Below, piece by piece: positions 27,157-35,319 of a DNA stretch of 64,000 nt. Positions within the stretch are counted from its first letter, which is position 1. Each line of letters opens with the position of its first letter. The stretch comes from Anaerolineae bacterium (GTDB lineage: Bacteria > Chloroflexota > Anaerolineae > Anaerolineales > Anaerolineaceae). Location: contig JABLXC010000013.1 in NCBI GenBank assembly GCA_013178185.1, positions 1 through 64,000 on the forward strand. The letters are read 5' to 3'. Made by a program: the position numbers and the translations under genes. Under the pieces are notes generated by a model, which saw only the letters and a program-made list of their open reading frames with translations, was not told the origin of the DNA and did not search any database.

Positions 27157-27613
27157 GAGTCCGCTCCTTCTCCAGCACGATGGCATCCTGGCCGTCGTGG
27201 TAATAGGCTCGCCAGATTTTTAAATGACGGTATCCTGCCCGCTCGTACATCGCCAGGGCGGGCTGGTTGTCGCGCCGGACGCACAGGCGCACCGAGGGTA
27301 GCCCCAGGCGCTGTTCACATTCGTCCAGCAGTCGCCCGCCGATGCCCTGTTTGCGGTATGCTTGCAGCACGCCGATGGTTGTGATCCATCCGATTTTTTC
27401 GGCGGGGTTGGGATCTCCGGCGATAAAGCCGACCATCCTGCCGTCAGGCGCAACCGCTTTCAGCCGGACGATGTTGGGCAATGTCAACACGCTGATCAGA
27501 TCGAGCAGCGGCCAGGCGTCCTGGCCAAAACATTCGGCTTCCAGGTTGCGCAGTTCCCCCAGGTCGCGCCACGTCGCGTTCACAATGCGGATTGCAGGTG
27601 AAGTAGCCATCAT
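27131..27613 (-). CDS. GNAT N-acetyltransferase (RimI-like)
   Basis: Start set at the ATG pair at 27613/27610; residues to 27688 are outside the domain. About 160 residues. IRIVNATWRDLGELRNLEAECF is the first strand and helix; IGWITTIGVLQAYRKQGIGGRLLDECE is strand 4 plus the acetyl-CoA loop (QGIGGRL); NQPALAMYERAGYRHL is the C-terminal GNAT motif. The RimI-like shape suggests protein or small-amine acetylation. Operon partner of the YkoP-like gene downstream. Confidence 0.9.
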   Translation of the reverse strand: MMATSPAIRIVNATWRDLGELRNLEAECFGQDAWPLLDLISVLTLPNIVRLKAVAPDGRMVGFIAGDPNPAEKIGWITTIGVLQAYRKQGIGGRLLDECEQRLGLPSVRLCVRRDNQPALAMYERAGYRHLKIWRAYYHDGQDAIVLEKERTHAFSDPPL

Positions 27614-27695
27614 CGGAAAGCCTTCGATAAGAAATGGGGTTTTGGCGGGGCAGCGAACGCCCGTCAAAACCCCACCCATGCCCGGCAAGTGCCTT

Positions 27696-28571
27696 TTATT
27701 TCTTGTCTTCCCGGTTCTTGATAAATTCTCCTAGCAGGCTGGTGAATTCCAGTGGGAAGATATACTTGGTGGAAGCGCCAGACGCCATGGATTTGAGCGT
27801 CTCGAAGTACTGCAGTGTGATGGTTTTCTGGTCAATCTTGTTGGCAGCGCCGAAGATGCGCTCCAGTGCGGCTGCATAGCCTTCGGCCCTTAAGAGCTGG
27901 GCTTGCTTTTCGCCTTCGGCCTTCAAGATGGCAGCCTGCCGTTCGCCTTCGGCCACGTTGACGGCGGCTTCGCGCGTGCCGGTGGATTCGGTCACGATGG
28001 CGCGGCGGTTGCGCTCAGCGGAAAGCTGGCGGTTCATTGCTTCCTGAACATCGCGCGGCGGGATGATCTCGCGAATTTCTACATTGGTCACCTTGACGCC
28101 CCATCGCTCGGTCACTTCATCCAGGCGGGTGCGCAGGGCAATGTTGATCTTTTCCCGCTCGGAGAGCACGCTGTCGAGCATGATGCCGCCGATGACGGCG
28201 CGCAGCGTGGTGGTGGCGATACCCTGGGCAGCCAGTTCAAAATTTCCCACCTGCAGCACCGATTGCACCGGGTCAAAGACTTTGTAATACCACAGAAAGT
28301 CAATCGAGATGGGGGCGTTATCCGAGGTGATCGAGCTTTGCGCCGGGATTTCGCGCACCTGCTCGCGCAGGTCCACCTTGATGCCGCGATCAATGAACGG
28401 GATCAGCAGCACAAGGCCGGGGCCCTTCGCTCCAATGCAACGCCCCAGGCGGAACACCACCAGGCGCTGATATTCGGGCACGATGCGAATGGCTGAGGTC
28501 AAAAACACGATCAGGATTAAGAACAGAACGCCAAAGAGGCATAATACCGACGAACCTAGAACATCTTGCAT
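27696..28571 (-). CDS. SPFH/slipin (stomatin-like) membrane protein
   Basis: 291 residues. One N-terminal membrane helix (SVLCLFGVLFLILIVFL), then the SPFH (Band 7) domain with RIVPEYQRLVVFRLGR and GLVLLIPFIDRGIKVDLRE, the usual slipin opening. A long alanine/glutamate-rich coiled coil (AEGERQAAILKAEGEKQAQLLRAEG) follows and a short C-terminal helix. Slipins assemble into membrane microdomain scaffolds. An NfeD gene lies upstream in the same operon, the classical slipin-NfeD pairing. Confidence 0.95.
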   Translation of the reverse strand: MQDVLGSSVLCLFGVLFLILIVFLTSAIRIVPEYQRLVVFRLGRCIGAKGPGLVLLIPFIDRGIKVDLREQVREIPAQSSITSDNAPISIDFLWYYKVFDPVQSVLQVGNFELAAQGIATTTLRAVIGGIMLDSVLSEREKINIALRTRLDEVTERWGVKVTNVEIREIIPPRDVQEAMNRQLSAERNRRAIVTESTGTREAAVNVAEGERQAAILKAEGEKQAQLLRAEGYAAALERIFGAANKIDQKTITLQYFETLKSMASGASTKYIFPLEFTSLLGEFIKNREDKK

Positions 28572-28624
28572 GATTTTCCTCCTATAGAAACCAGGTGACT
28601 CAATAGAATGTCCGGCCAGGGCCG

Positions 28625-29215
28625 TCAGGCGGCCTCGACGATCAACACCAGCCCTTGCCGGCCGATGACCCGCACCCGTGAGCCAGCGGGTATAAATTCT
28701 TCACTGCGCGCGCTCCATTGCTCGCCGCCCACGGAAACTGTGCCTTCCAAAAAGATGTCGCTTTCAGCGATCCCGACCAACCCATTCAACCGTTCCAGAC
28801 TGTGATCGGGCTGCCGGGCAATGGCTTCCAGTCCTTTTCGGGCGATGAACCACAAGAAGCCGACCGCCAGCGCGGAGACGGGCGCCGCCAGCAGCGGATC
28901 AACCGCCAGGATGCGCTCTTCGCTCCGAAATAGAAACACTGAACCGATCACCAACGCGGCGATGGAAATCCCTAAAAAGACGAGCCGACGAGATTGGCGA
29001 AGCGCCAGGATGAAGGGAAATACGCCCAGGATCAGGATGATCAGCGCCCACAGGTTGAGAGGCAGGTTGATCACGCCATACCCTGCCAGCACCAAAATGA
29101 CCACGGCGCCAGCTTCCAGCACGCCGGTGCCCGGCGAAAACAACGCCAGAATCGCCAGCAGGAATCCGGTCACCAGCAGAAAGTAAGCGACATTCGGATC
29201 GAGCAAAAAGTTCAT
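28625..29215 (-). CDS. NfeD-family membrane protein
   Basis: Start set at 29215 (MNFLLDPNV), where the hydrophobic N-terminus begins; 196 residues. Four membrane helices (YFLLVTGFLLAILALF; VVILVLAGYGVINL and two more) are followed by a C-terminal OB-fold with LVGIAESDIFLEGTVSVGGEQWSA and GSRVRVIGRQGLVLIV, the C-terminal domain that docks on stomatins. It lacks the N-terminal ClpP-like serine protease domain of long NfeD, so it is the short type. Precedes the slipin gene by about 50 bp. Confidence 0.92.
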   Translation of the reverse strand: MNFLLDPNVAYFLLVTGFLLAILALFSPGTGVLEAGAVVILVLAGYGVINLPLNLWALIILILGVFPFILALRQSRRLVFLGISIAALVIGSVFLFRSEERILAVDPLLAAPVSALAVGFLWFIARKGLEAIARQPDHSLERLNGLVGIAESDIFLEGTVSVGGEQWSARSEEFIPAGSRVRVIGRQGLVLIVEAA

Positions 29216-29390
29216 AGATTTATTTCTCCGCCAGCGCGTGAAAGGCACGCTGCTTTAATTATACACTGCTGTCTACGGGGAGGAAACTACCAGAGGGTGG
29301 AACTCGGGTTTTTATTAGAACCGCAACGTTATTCCCAACCTTGCAGGTAGATTGCAAGGTCCAGGAACTGACGCATCGAAGATTCTCAAA

Positions 29391-30356
29391 TCAAATGGAT
29401 TGCAGGATGTTCGCCAGTTTTTTAAGCCGTTTTTCAGGATCTCTCCAGGGTATTCTCACTTGAAACTCGTCAATTTTATGTTGTTTGATTAAATCTTTTA
29501 ACTCTCTCTCGCATTGGGTTTCTGAGCCCATAATCACAAATGGCGTGATCCATTCATCTTTTAGCGCTTTCCCAGCTTCTTGAAGGCTTCCTGAGGCAAT
29601 GAGTTTCTTAATCCGTTCCGCCTCGTCAGATGATAATCCGATAGTTTTTTTCACCTCTGCGGAGGAATCGGCAATGTTCGAGACCATGCGGCTTCTTAAT
29701 TCATCAAATTCTTCATCTGTGGTCACGATCTCCATCGAGAGGCAAATTTTTGGAGAATTGCCGGAAATTTCTGCTCCATCGCGAATATAACGAATATAAT
29801 CGCCCAGAAAATGCTTGCATATTGGCCCTAAAACAACCCCGTCTGCCAGTTCTCCGGCGCTTTTCAGGATCTTTGGGCTGCGGCCTGCGATCCAAATTTC
29901 CATATCCCTGCCAGCGTCAATCAGTTGAGCTGAGCACAGCCTGAAATCTTGGTACACTGCTGTTATTCTTTCCCCGCGGAATAATCTTCTCAAGAGCAAA
30001 ATCGTTTCACGCAAGGTTTCTACCGGCTTTTCAGGGGTAATCCCAAGAGGACCGAGAGTTAATATGCCGCCGGTGGTCAAACCTAAAAACGCCCGCTTGT
30101 TTGAAAATTCATCTAGAGATAGCATTGCTGATGCTGTGATGGCTGGATGCCGGACAAATGGATTTGTAAAGCCTGGACCGAGTTTTATGGTGTGGGTTGC
30201 GCCCGCCAGCGCGGTCAATGTGACATAGAGGTCCTTTCCATTCACCCCTTCTTCGTTAGCATAGCACTTGGAGTAGCCTGCCGCTTCGGCATACTGGACA
30301 ATTTGAATTAGTTCTTGAATCGGTTTTGATGGAAAAAATGAAATGCTGGCATCCAT
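29391..30356 (-). CDS. LLM-class flavin-dependent oxidoreductase
   Basis: 321 residues of the luciferase-like monooxygenase TIM barrel, which uses FMN or F420. Recognisable segments are SISFFPSKPIQELIQIVQYAEAAGY (start), IKLGPGFTNPFVRHPAITASAMLSLDEFS, and GRFIWIAGRSPK-like MEIWIAGRSPKIL. The overall shape resembles F420-dependent methylene-H4MPT reductase-like proteins. The substrate is unknown. The gene is clearly more AT-rich than its neighbours and stands alone with long gaps on both sides, which suggests recent acquisition. Confidence 0.88.
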   Translation of the reverse strand: MDASISFFPSKPIQELIQIVQYAEAAGYSKCYANEEGVNGKDLYVTLTALAGATHTIKLGPGFTNPFVRHPAITASAMLSLDEFSNKRAFLGLTTGGILTLGPLGITPEKPVETLRETILLLRRLFRGERITAVYQDFRLCSAQLIDAGRDMEIWIAGRSPKILKSAGELADGVVLGPICKHFLGDYIRYIRDGAEISGNSPKICLSMEIVTTDEEFDELRSRMVSNIADSSAEVKKTIGLSSDEAERIKKLIASGSLQEAGKALKDEWITPFVIMGSETQCERELKDLIKQHKIDEFQVRIPWRDPEKRLKKLANILQSI

Positions 30357-30622
30357 TTGAAATCCTTTCTTAACGAGTAAATCTCATAATTCAATGGAAT
30401 CAAAGCGACGTACTCCAATTTTCCGTCAAACAGGGTTTCGTGTCAAACAAAGCAGGAATCCAGAATGGCGGCTTAAAATAACGGTCTTTCGGTGTAACAT
30501 ACCAGCATATTTGCCCCGGCAAGGAACAGTGGCCAGGGGAAATAATTGCGGTGGTAAACGCGCTGTGTTCCGGTTGCGGATGCTTTCGTTTTCTGGGTGG
30601 CCTGGTCTTGCTTTGAATTGAC

Positions 30623-31174
30623 TCAAACCAGGCTGTTCTTCAACCGCTTAAACGCCGGGCAATAAGAACGGATCAGATCGGCTGCTTCGCTGACATCGTG
30701 AATTTCGATGATCTTTGCAGGCTTTAGGAGAGCCTGCCCCGCCATCATCAATTCCGGACGGATCACCGCCAGCGCGATGCGAAAGGACGCGCTTTCTAAT
30801 ACCTCAAAGGCGGCTGTCCAACCGGTGTGCAGGTTGAATTCCAAAGGGCCCAATTCATCAATCACCAGCAAATCACAAGGGGCGCTTTCTCGCAGCGCCT
30901 GGTTTCCCCATGTCAGGGTGCGGCGGTTGAAGAACCAATCGCCAAAGGCGAGATCTGTTTCGTCCTGGCGTTGGAGGTTTGCCAGCGGTTTCTGGATGGT
31001 TGTCCGAAGGTCAACGGCGTCAATGGCGACCTTGATGCCGTTCTCGAACCTGGCGGGAGATAAAATTCCGGCCACGTCCCAGTTTTCCAGCCGCGCCTGC
31101 TGGATCAATCCCTGGCAGAAGGCGGTTTTTCCGCTGCTGCGCCAGCCGGTCACAATCCAGCGTTCTATATCCAT
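30623..31174 (-). CDS. THEP1-like nucleoside-triphosphatase
   Basis: 183 residues. Walker A GWRSSGKT (residues 10-17) and Walker B LLVIDELGPLEF (about 106-117) with the xExGPxE-type glutamates mark the nucleoside-triphosphatase THEP1 / NTPase_1 family. Its start overlaps the end of the FecE-like ATPase gene by 10 bp, so it is part of that operon. Such small NTPases occur in metal-cofactor and cobalamin-transport operons; a role in cofactor insertion or salvage is inference. Confidence 0.8.
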   Translation of the reverse strand: MDIERWIVTGWRSSGKTAFCQGLIQQARLENWDVAGILSPARFENGIKVAIDAVDLRTTIQKPLANLQRQDETDLAFGDWFFNRRTLTWGNQALRESAPCDLLVIDELGPLEFNLHTGWTAAFEVLESASFRIALAVIRPELMMAGQALLKPAKIIEIHDVSEAADLIRSYCPAFKRLKNSLV

Positions 31175-31938
31175 ACCGCCTGTTTTTTCCCTTCCAGGGT
31201 TACGATCTTCACCGGGACGCGGTAAATTGCTGTGAGGTTCTCGGAGGTCGCGACTTCATCGGTTGAACCCGAGATGAGAACACGGCCTTTTTCCATGAGC
31301 GCCGCCTGGTCGCTAATCGCCAGGGCAATATCAGGTTCGTGCGTGGTCATCAAGATGGTGATGCCTTGTTTCTGTAAGTCCTTAAGAATGTGCACCAGCC
31401 GCGATTTGTTGCTTAAATCCAGGTGCGAGGTGGGTTCGTCCAGGAGCAGAAGACGCGGTTCCTGAGCCAGAGCCCGGGCGGCCAGCGCCAGTTGCCGTTC
31501 TCCGCCGCTGATCGCCAACATGGAATGATTATAAAGGTGGGGGATGCCAGCTTTTTCCAGCGCCTCAAAAGCAATGGTTTCGTCTTGAGGAGAAGGCAAA
31601 CCCAAGGGCGGGAGATGGGGGGCGCGTCCCAGCAGGACATACTCTAAAACGGTATATTCAAAGGGAATATGCTCGCTCTGCGGGATGAGCGCGATCTGCT
31701 GGCCTAGTATCCGGCGGCTGTAGTTCTGAAGGGGCTTTCCTGCAAGTTTCACTTCTCCACCCCAAGGTTTTAACCACCCTAGCGCCAGGTAAAGCAGGGT
31801 GGTTTTTCCGGCGCCGTTGGGTCCGAGGATGGCGGTGATGCTGCCTGGTTTGAACGCAAGATCCAGGCGGGTGATCGCGGGTGGAGTCTTACGGCTATAC
31901 CCAAACGAAACGCCTCGGAAGGACAGCAGCTCGTTCAT
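31165..31938 (-). CDS. FecE/BtuD-type ABC transporter ATPase
   Basis: 257 residues. Walker A GPNGAGKT near residues 39-46, Q-loop LIPQSEHIP, signature ISGGERQL, Walker B RLLLLDEPTSHLD, H-loop MTTHEPD. The spacing and the LxL-type tail fit importers of iron-siderophore, haem, cobalamin or metals. Start overlaps the stop of the permease gene by 4 bp. The gene is second to last in the operon SBP-permease-ATPase-NTPase. Confidence 0.93.
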   Translation of the reverse strand: MNELLSFRGVSFGYSRKTPPAITRLDLAFKPGSITAILGPNGAGKTTLLYLALGWLKPWGGEVKLAGKPLQNYSRRILGQQIALIPQSEHIPFEYTVLEYVLLGRAPHLPPLGLPSPQDETIAFEALEKAGIPHLYNHSMLAISGGERQLALAARALAQEPRLLLLDEPTSHLDLSNKSRLVHILKDLQKQGITILMTTHEPDIALAISDQAALMEKGRVLISGSTDEVATSENLTAIYRVPVKIVTLEGKKQAVWI

Positions 31939-32972
31939 CGCTCCACCTTAACGCCGTGAGAGATCATCAGAACGATGAAGGCGACTGCACCCAGCAGCGA
32001 AGTCAGGATACCCAGCGGTATTTCCCCTGCCAGGACAGTGCGCGCAAGGTCGTCACAAAGGATGACAAACATGCCGCCCAGTAGCATTGAGGCTGGCGTG
32101 GTGAAGCGCGTATCCGAGCCAAAAAGGCGGCGGGCGATGTGTGGGATGATCAACCCAACCCAGCCAACCATGCCCGCCACGGATATAACCGCCGCTGTGG
32201 GCAGAACCGCAGCGGCAAGCAGCAGCAGGCGCTCACGCCTCGGCGACGCGCCCATCGAGAAGGCTGTTTCTTCCTGGAGAGATAGCAGGTTCAACCGCCA
32301 CCGGAATATCAAGAGCAACAGCGTTCCTGTCAGTGTTGCTGGCAGGATCGAGTAGAGCTGTGGCCAGGTAACGCTGGAAAGCCCCCCCAGCAGCCAGAAA
32401 GTAATTTCAGGCAGCTCGCGCAGAGGATCTGCGATATATTTTAAAATCCCGAGGCCAGCGGAGAACATCGCCGATACAGCAATGCCAGAGAGCACCAGCC
32501 GCAACACCCAGCCGCCATAGCGGATGCGCCGCGCCAGCAGGTAGGAAAACCCTAACCCGGCGCAGGCAAAGGCCGCCGCCATGCCCTGGATCAGGATGGC
32601 CGAACCTCCCAAAAGGACGATGCACAAAGCGGCCCCAAATGCAGCTCCTTGAGATACTCCAAGAAAACCGGGTTCTACCAGCGGGTTGCCAAATAACATT
32701 TGAAAAACCGTCCCGGCCGCGGCAAGCGAGCTCCCCAATAACAGCGCAGCCAACAGGCGCGGCAGGCGCAGGTTGAACACCAGCAGCCGGGCCAGCTCGT
32801 CCTGGGTGATCTGCCCCCAAGAGATCAGCCCCAGAGCGGGGTAGCGGCCAAGCAGCAACGAGGCGAAGAATATTGCCGCCAGCCCCAGCCCCATCCAGAC
32901 GAACACCCATTGGCGGGTGCGGCTTCGAGCGGTACTCTTTTGAATCGCAACGGAGGTTGCGGTCGAACTCAA
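31935..32972 (-). CDS. FecCD/BtuC-type ABC transporter permease
   Basis: 345 residues with about ten membrane helices, the usual size of this permease family, of which two copies form the channel. GQITQDELARLLVFNLRLPRLLAALLLGSSLAAAG is the conserved early segment and GWVGLIIPHIARRLFGSDTRFTTPASMLLGG the late one. It starts 4 bp inside the end of the substrate-binding protein gene. Function: uptake of a chelated metal or corrinoid. Confidence 0.95.
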   Translation of the reverse strand: MSSTATSVAIQKSTARSRTRQWVFVWMGLGLAAIFFASLLLGRYPALGLISWGQITQDELARLLVFNLRLPRLLAALLLGSSLAAAGTVFQMLFGNPLVEPGFLGVSQGAAFGAALCIVLLGGSAILIQGMAAAFACAGLGFSYLLARRIRYGGWVLRLVLSGIAVSAMFSAGLGILKYIADPLRELPEITFWLLGGLSSVTWPQLYSILPATLTGTLLLLIFRWRLNLLSLQEETAFSMGASPRRERLLLLAAAVLPTAAVISVAGMVGWVGLIIPHIARRLFGSDTRFTTPASMLLGGMFVILCDDLARTVLAGEIPLGILTSLLGAVAFIVLMISHGVKVER

Positions 32973-34114
32973 GGCAGGTCCCCTTTGAACGTTGGGCGGA
33001 TTTTTTCTTCAAAGAATTGGGCATCCAAACCGTAGAGGGTCTGGTAGAACTGCCGCGCTTCTTGAATGATATCGAATTGAGGAAAACGATCCGGGTGAAG
33101 TTTGGCAGCCATCCACTTCAACCCCAAGATCCACCGGGCATCCGGTTGATCCCAACTGTACAGGTCGCCAGGGAACGCATATAACCGCCCCCCCTGAACA
33201 GCTCGCAGCGCTTGCCACTGCGGGTCGCTTTTCAAACCGGCGACGACTTCAGCGGGGTCTTTAAAGTAGGAAACGATGAAAATCTGGTCAGCCTCCCAGG
33301 CGGCGATCTGTTCCAGCGTTACTTTCGTCCATCCTTTGCCAGGGTTGGCGGAAGACCAGACCGGCTCGCCGCCTGCCAGTTGGACGATTTGAGTCTGCAT
33401 CCACTCCATCGGTGGAACATTGAAAGCGACGGCGCCGTCCTTGTCGGTGTAGTAGAGCAGCAAAACGCGTGGCTTGTCCTGGATGCCTTGCGTCGCAGTT
33501 TTTACCTCATTCATTCTCTCCAGATAATACTGGGTGATCTGCCGGGCGCGGGCTTCGTCTTGAAAAACCTTGCCCAGAATGGCAATATCGCGCTCATATT
33601 GTTCCGGCGTTTCAAGATCCACGTAAACGATGGGGATACCCAGCGCCTGGATGGGTTTTCCCACCGTCTCGGCGAGGTAGCTCTTGAGGATCACCAGGTC
33701 CGGCTGGACGGCGGCAATCTGTTCTGCACCGGCGTCTTGCTCCAGGCTGGCCTTCGCCTGGTAATCGGGATCAACCAGCGCGATAAAATTGGTGGCGCCT
33801 TGCCCTGCATCCCCCATCGCCGCAATCCGGCCGGGCGCTTGGGGGAACATGTAGGCCGCATCGGCGATCATGAACAGCGCCTTTCCGGCGATCACGATTC
33901 GCATCGGCGGGCTCTTAAAATCCACTTGCCTGCCCAGCGCGTCGATCACGCTGAGTTGTTGTGGTTCAGCGGCGGGCGCGGTGGGGGTGGAAAGCCCGGT
34001 ATTGGCGGGAATGGCGGTTTCCGTAGGGACAGCAGTTCCTGAGGATGCCGGCGCGCCGGAACAGGCGCCGAGCAGAATTGAACCAATCAGTAGGGCGAGA
34101 GCGTAGGGTTTCAT
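32969..34114 (-). CDS. FecB/BtuF-type substrate-binding lipoprotein
   Basis: 381 residues. Lipobox LLGAC (Cys18), Ser/Thr/Pro/Ala linker, then a class III binding protein: VIDALGRQVDFKSPPMRIVIAGKA, PDLVILKSYLAETVGKPIQALGIPIVYVDL and the long helix between lobes. The ligand (Fe-siderophore, haem, cobalamin or another metal complex) cannot be chosen by sequence. A 21-bp dyad (34137-34157) lies 20-40 bp upstream and is probably the operator of this operon. Confidence 0.93.
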   Translation of the reverse strand: MKPYALALLIGSILLGACSGAPASSGTAVPTETAIPANTGLSTPTAPAAEPQQLSVIDALGRQVDFKSPPMRIVIAGKALFMIADAAYMFPQAPGRIAAMGDAGQGATNFIALVDPDYQAKASLEQDAGAEQIAAVQPDLVILKSYLAETVGKPIQALGIPIVYVDLETPEQYERDIAILGKVFQDEARARQITQYYLERMNEVKTATQGIQDKPRVLLLYYTDKDGAVAFNVPPMEWMQTQIVQLAGGEPVWSSANPGKGWTKVTLEQIAAWEADQIFIVSYFKDPAEVVAGLKSDPQWQALRAVQGGRLYAFPGDLYSWDQPDARWILGLKWMAAKLHPDRFPQFDIIQEARQFYQTLYGLDAQFFEEKIRPTFKGDLP

Positions 34115-34136
34115 CTATTTTACTCTTTTTAAAGGA

Positions 34137-34157
34137 ATTACTCAATTAATGAGTAAT
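34137..34157 (-). promoter_or_regulatory. Palindromic operator of the FecBCD-type operon
   Basis: ATTACTCA (34137-34144) and TGAGTAAT (34150-34157) are perfect 8-bp inverted arms around a 5-bp AT centre, 23 bp before the start codon of the binding-protein gene. The shape fits a dimeric metalloregulator site, but it does not match the Fur, Zur, MntR or NikR consensus I know. The right half with its flank (TTAATGAGTAATA) recurs at 41653-41665. Confidence 0.65.
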
Positions 34158-34209
34158 ATAATTCTAATCTTCTTCGCGGCGGGTGTCAATCCTCTCGCGC
34201 CTGCGCTGG

Positions 34210-34956
34210 TTATTTTGGCGCTTCGACCGTTACCAGTCTGACGCCGTGAGGCCGGATCTGGCGAAAGGTGGCGCCCTGACGGACCAGCGTCAGCACGGCG
34301 TCAATATCCTCCACCATCGAGCCCGAAAGAACATGGATGCCCAGGTCAAACAACAGCGGAGAAAGCGGCGTGCTCGGCCCGAGCAGCAGGACTTTGGCCC
34401 CCGGTTTGCGCAGGGCAAAGACGCCGTCGAAGGTATGGTTGATCAGCGTCGTGGAGGTGATCGCCAGGACATCTGCCTGGGGGATGACCTCCGGCGCTTG
34501 TGCGGCGGGGATGTCGTCCTCTTTTGGGTTCAACTCCAGCACCCACAACTTTTTGACCTGGTTCTTGAGCTTAGGCACAAATGGGAAATGCCCGATCAAC
34601 GCCACCCCTTTATCTGCGCCCTGGCTGGCGATGTAGTCTTCGGCTGCCAGGTTGATGGCGTTTTCCATCGGCGGGAGGAGGGCGTTGATCGTTGCCAGCC
34701 CGACCCCCGCTTCGGTATAGCTTTGGGAAAAGACCCACTGAGCCAGTTCCAGCGCAGGGCGCTGTTCCAGCCTGCCAGCTTCTTCGACTGCAGGCAGCCG
34801 GGCGTGCTCAAATTCACCGTTAGAGAGGGTAGCAGCCAAACCGCAGCGCTGCCGCCCGCCGCTCTCTACGACGACGGCGGTCCAAAACAACCCGATCTGT
34901 ACGCTTTGGACGGTGGCCTGAGGCAGGGTTTGTAAAATGGGTTCAAAGAGGTTCAT
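34210..34956 (-). CDS. DUF364/DUF4213 putative heavy-metal-chelation protein
   Basis: 248 residues. The N-terminal part fits DUF4213 (enolase N-terminal-like) and the C-terminal part the DUF364 Rossmann-like domain: GVALIGHFPFVPKLK, LWVLELNPKEDDIPA, ADVLAITSTTLINHTFDGVFALRK and VLLLGPSTPLSPLLFDLG. Structures of this family and its genomic pairing with FecBCD importers led to the view that it chelates a metal or processes a metal cofactor; that is family knowledge. It sits just upstream of the importer operon on the same strand, separated by the dyad. Confidence 0.87.
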   Translation of the reverse strand: MNLFEPILQTLPQATVQSVQIGLFWTAVVVESGGRQRCGLAATLSNGEFEHARLPAVEEAGRLEQRPALELAQWVFSQSYTEAGVGLATINALLPPMENAINLAAEDYIASQGADKGVALIGHFPFVPKLKNQVKKLWVLELNPKEDDIPAAQAPEVIPQADVLAITSTTLINHTFDGVFALRKPGAKVLLLGPSTPLSPLLFDLGIHVLSGSMVEDIDAVLTLVRQGATFRQIRPHGVRLVTVEAPK

Positions 34957-35067
34957 TTCTTACTGGCGCTCCTTTCAGGGTTTGGACATGGAATGTTCTG
35001 GGCAGGGGGCTTTTTTTAATCCTCCGGAGATGCGCTTTCCATCAGGTCGGCTGTGGTGAATCCGATT

Positions 35068-35211
35068 TTACACCCTTGCGGCGGAACAGGAAGGAAGAAG
35101 AAATTCCAGGTCGGCGTCTTTCAGGTTTGCCCTTTGCCCGCCCGCCTTCCCCGATAAAAATTGGCGGTGCAACTCGATTGTTTTTTGTAAATCATCGAAT
35201 GCCAGTTTCAT
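35068..35211 (-). CDS. Short pentapeptide-repeat-like protein (possibly truncated)
   Basis: 47 residues from ATG at 35211. The N-terminal part LQKTIELHRQFLSGKAGGQRANLKDADLEF matches the start of many pentapeptide-repeat proteins, in which a helix ending GGxRAxL leads into A(D/N)LxxADL repeats. Here only about two repeats remain before LLPSCSAARV and a stop. Either a genuine minimal protein or the stump of a longer gene; no continuing repeats are seen downstream. Confidence 0.4.
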   Translation of the reverse strand: MKLAFDDLQKTIELHRQFLSGKAGGQRANLKDADLEFLLPSCSAARV

Positions 35212-35242
35212 TCTTGTCTCTGCTGAAGAGGATTGCAGGAGG

Positions 35243-35298
35243 TAGGGCTGCTCTCCCATGAGCGGGGCTCAGGCGATTGGTTCAGCAGCCCTATTTTT
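35243..35298 (+). terminator. Hairpin followed by T-run
   Basis: TAGGGCTGCT (35243-35252) pairs perfectly with AGCAGCCCTA (35284-35293), then TTTTTT follows on the plus strand. No plus-strand gene ends here, so as a terminator it would only protect against antisense read-through; the long loop (31 nt) is also unusual. For the leftward HTH-NifX gene it forms a strong 3' hairpin without a U-run. Confidence 0.4.
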
Positions 35299-35319
35299 TA
35301 AAAGCCCTAAAGGCCGGTT

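Noticed and set aside
35243-35293. Riboswitch at the long hairpin near 35.27 kb
   Set aside because: Lies downstream, not upstream, of the nearest gene on the minus strand and serves no plus-strand gene; kept only as a terminator-like hairpin.
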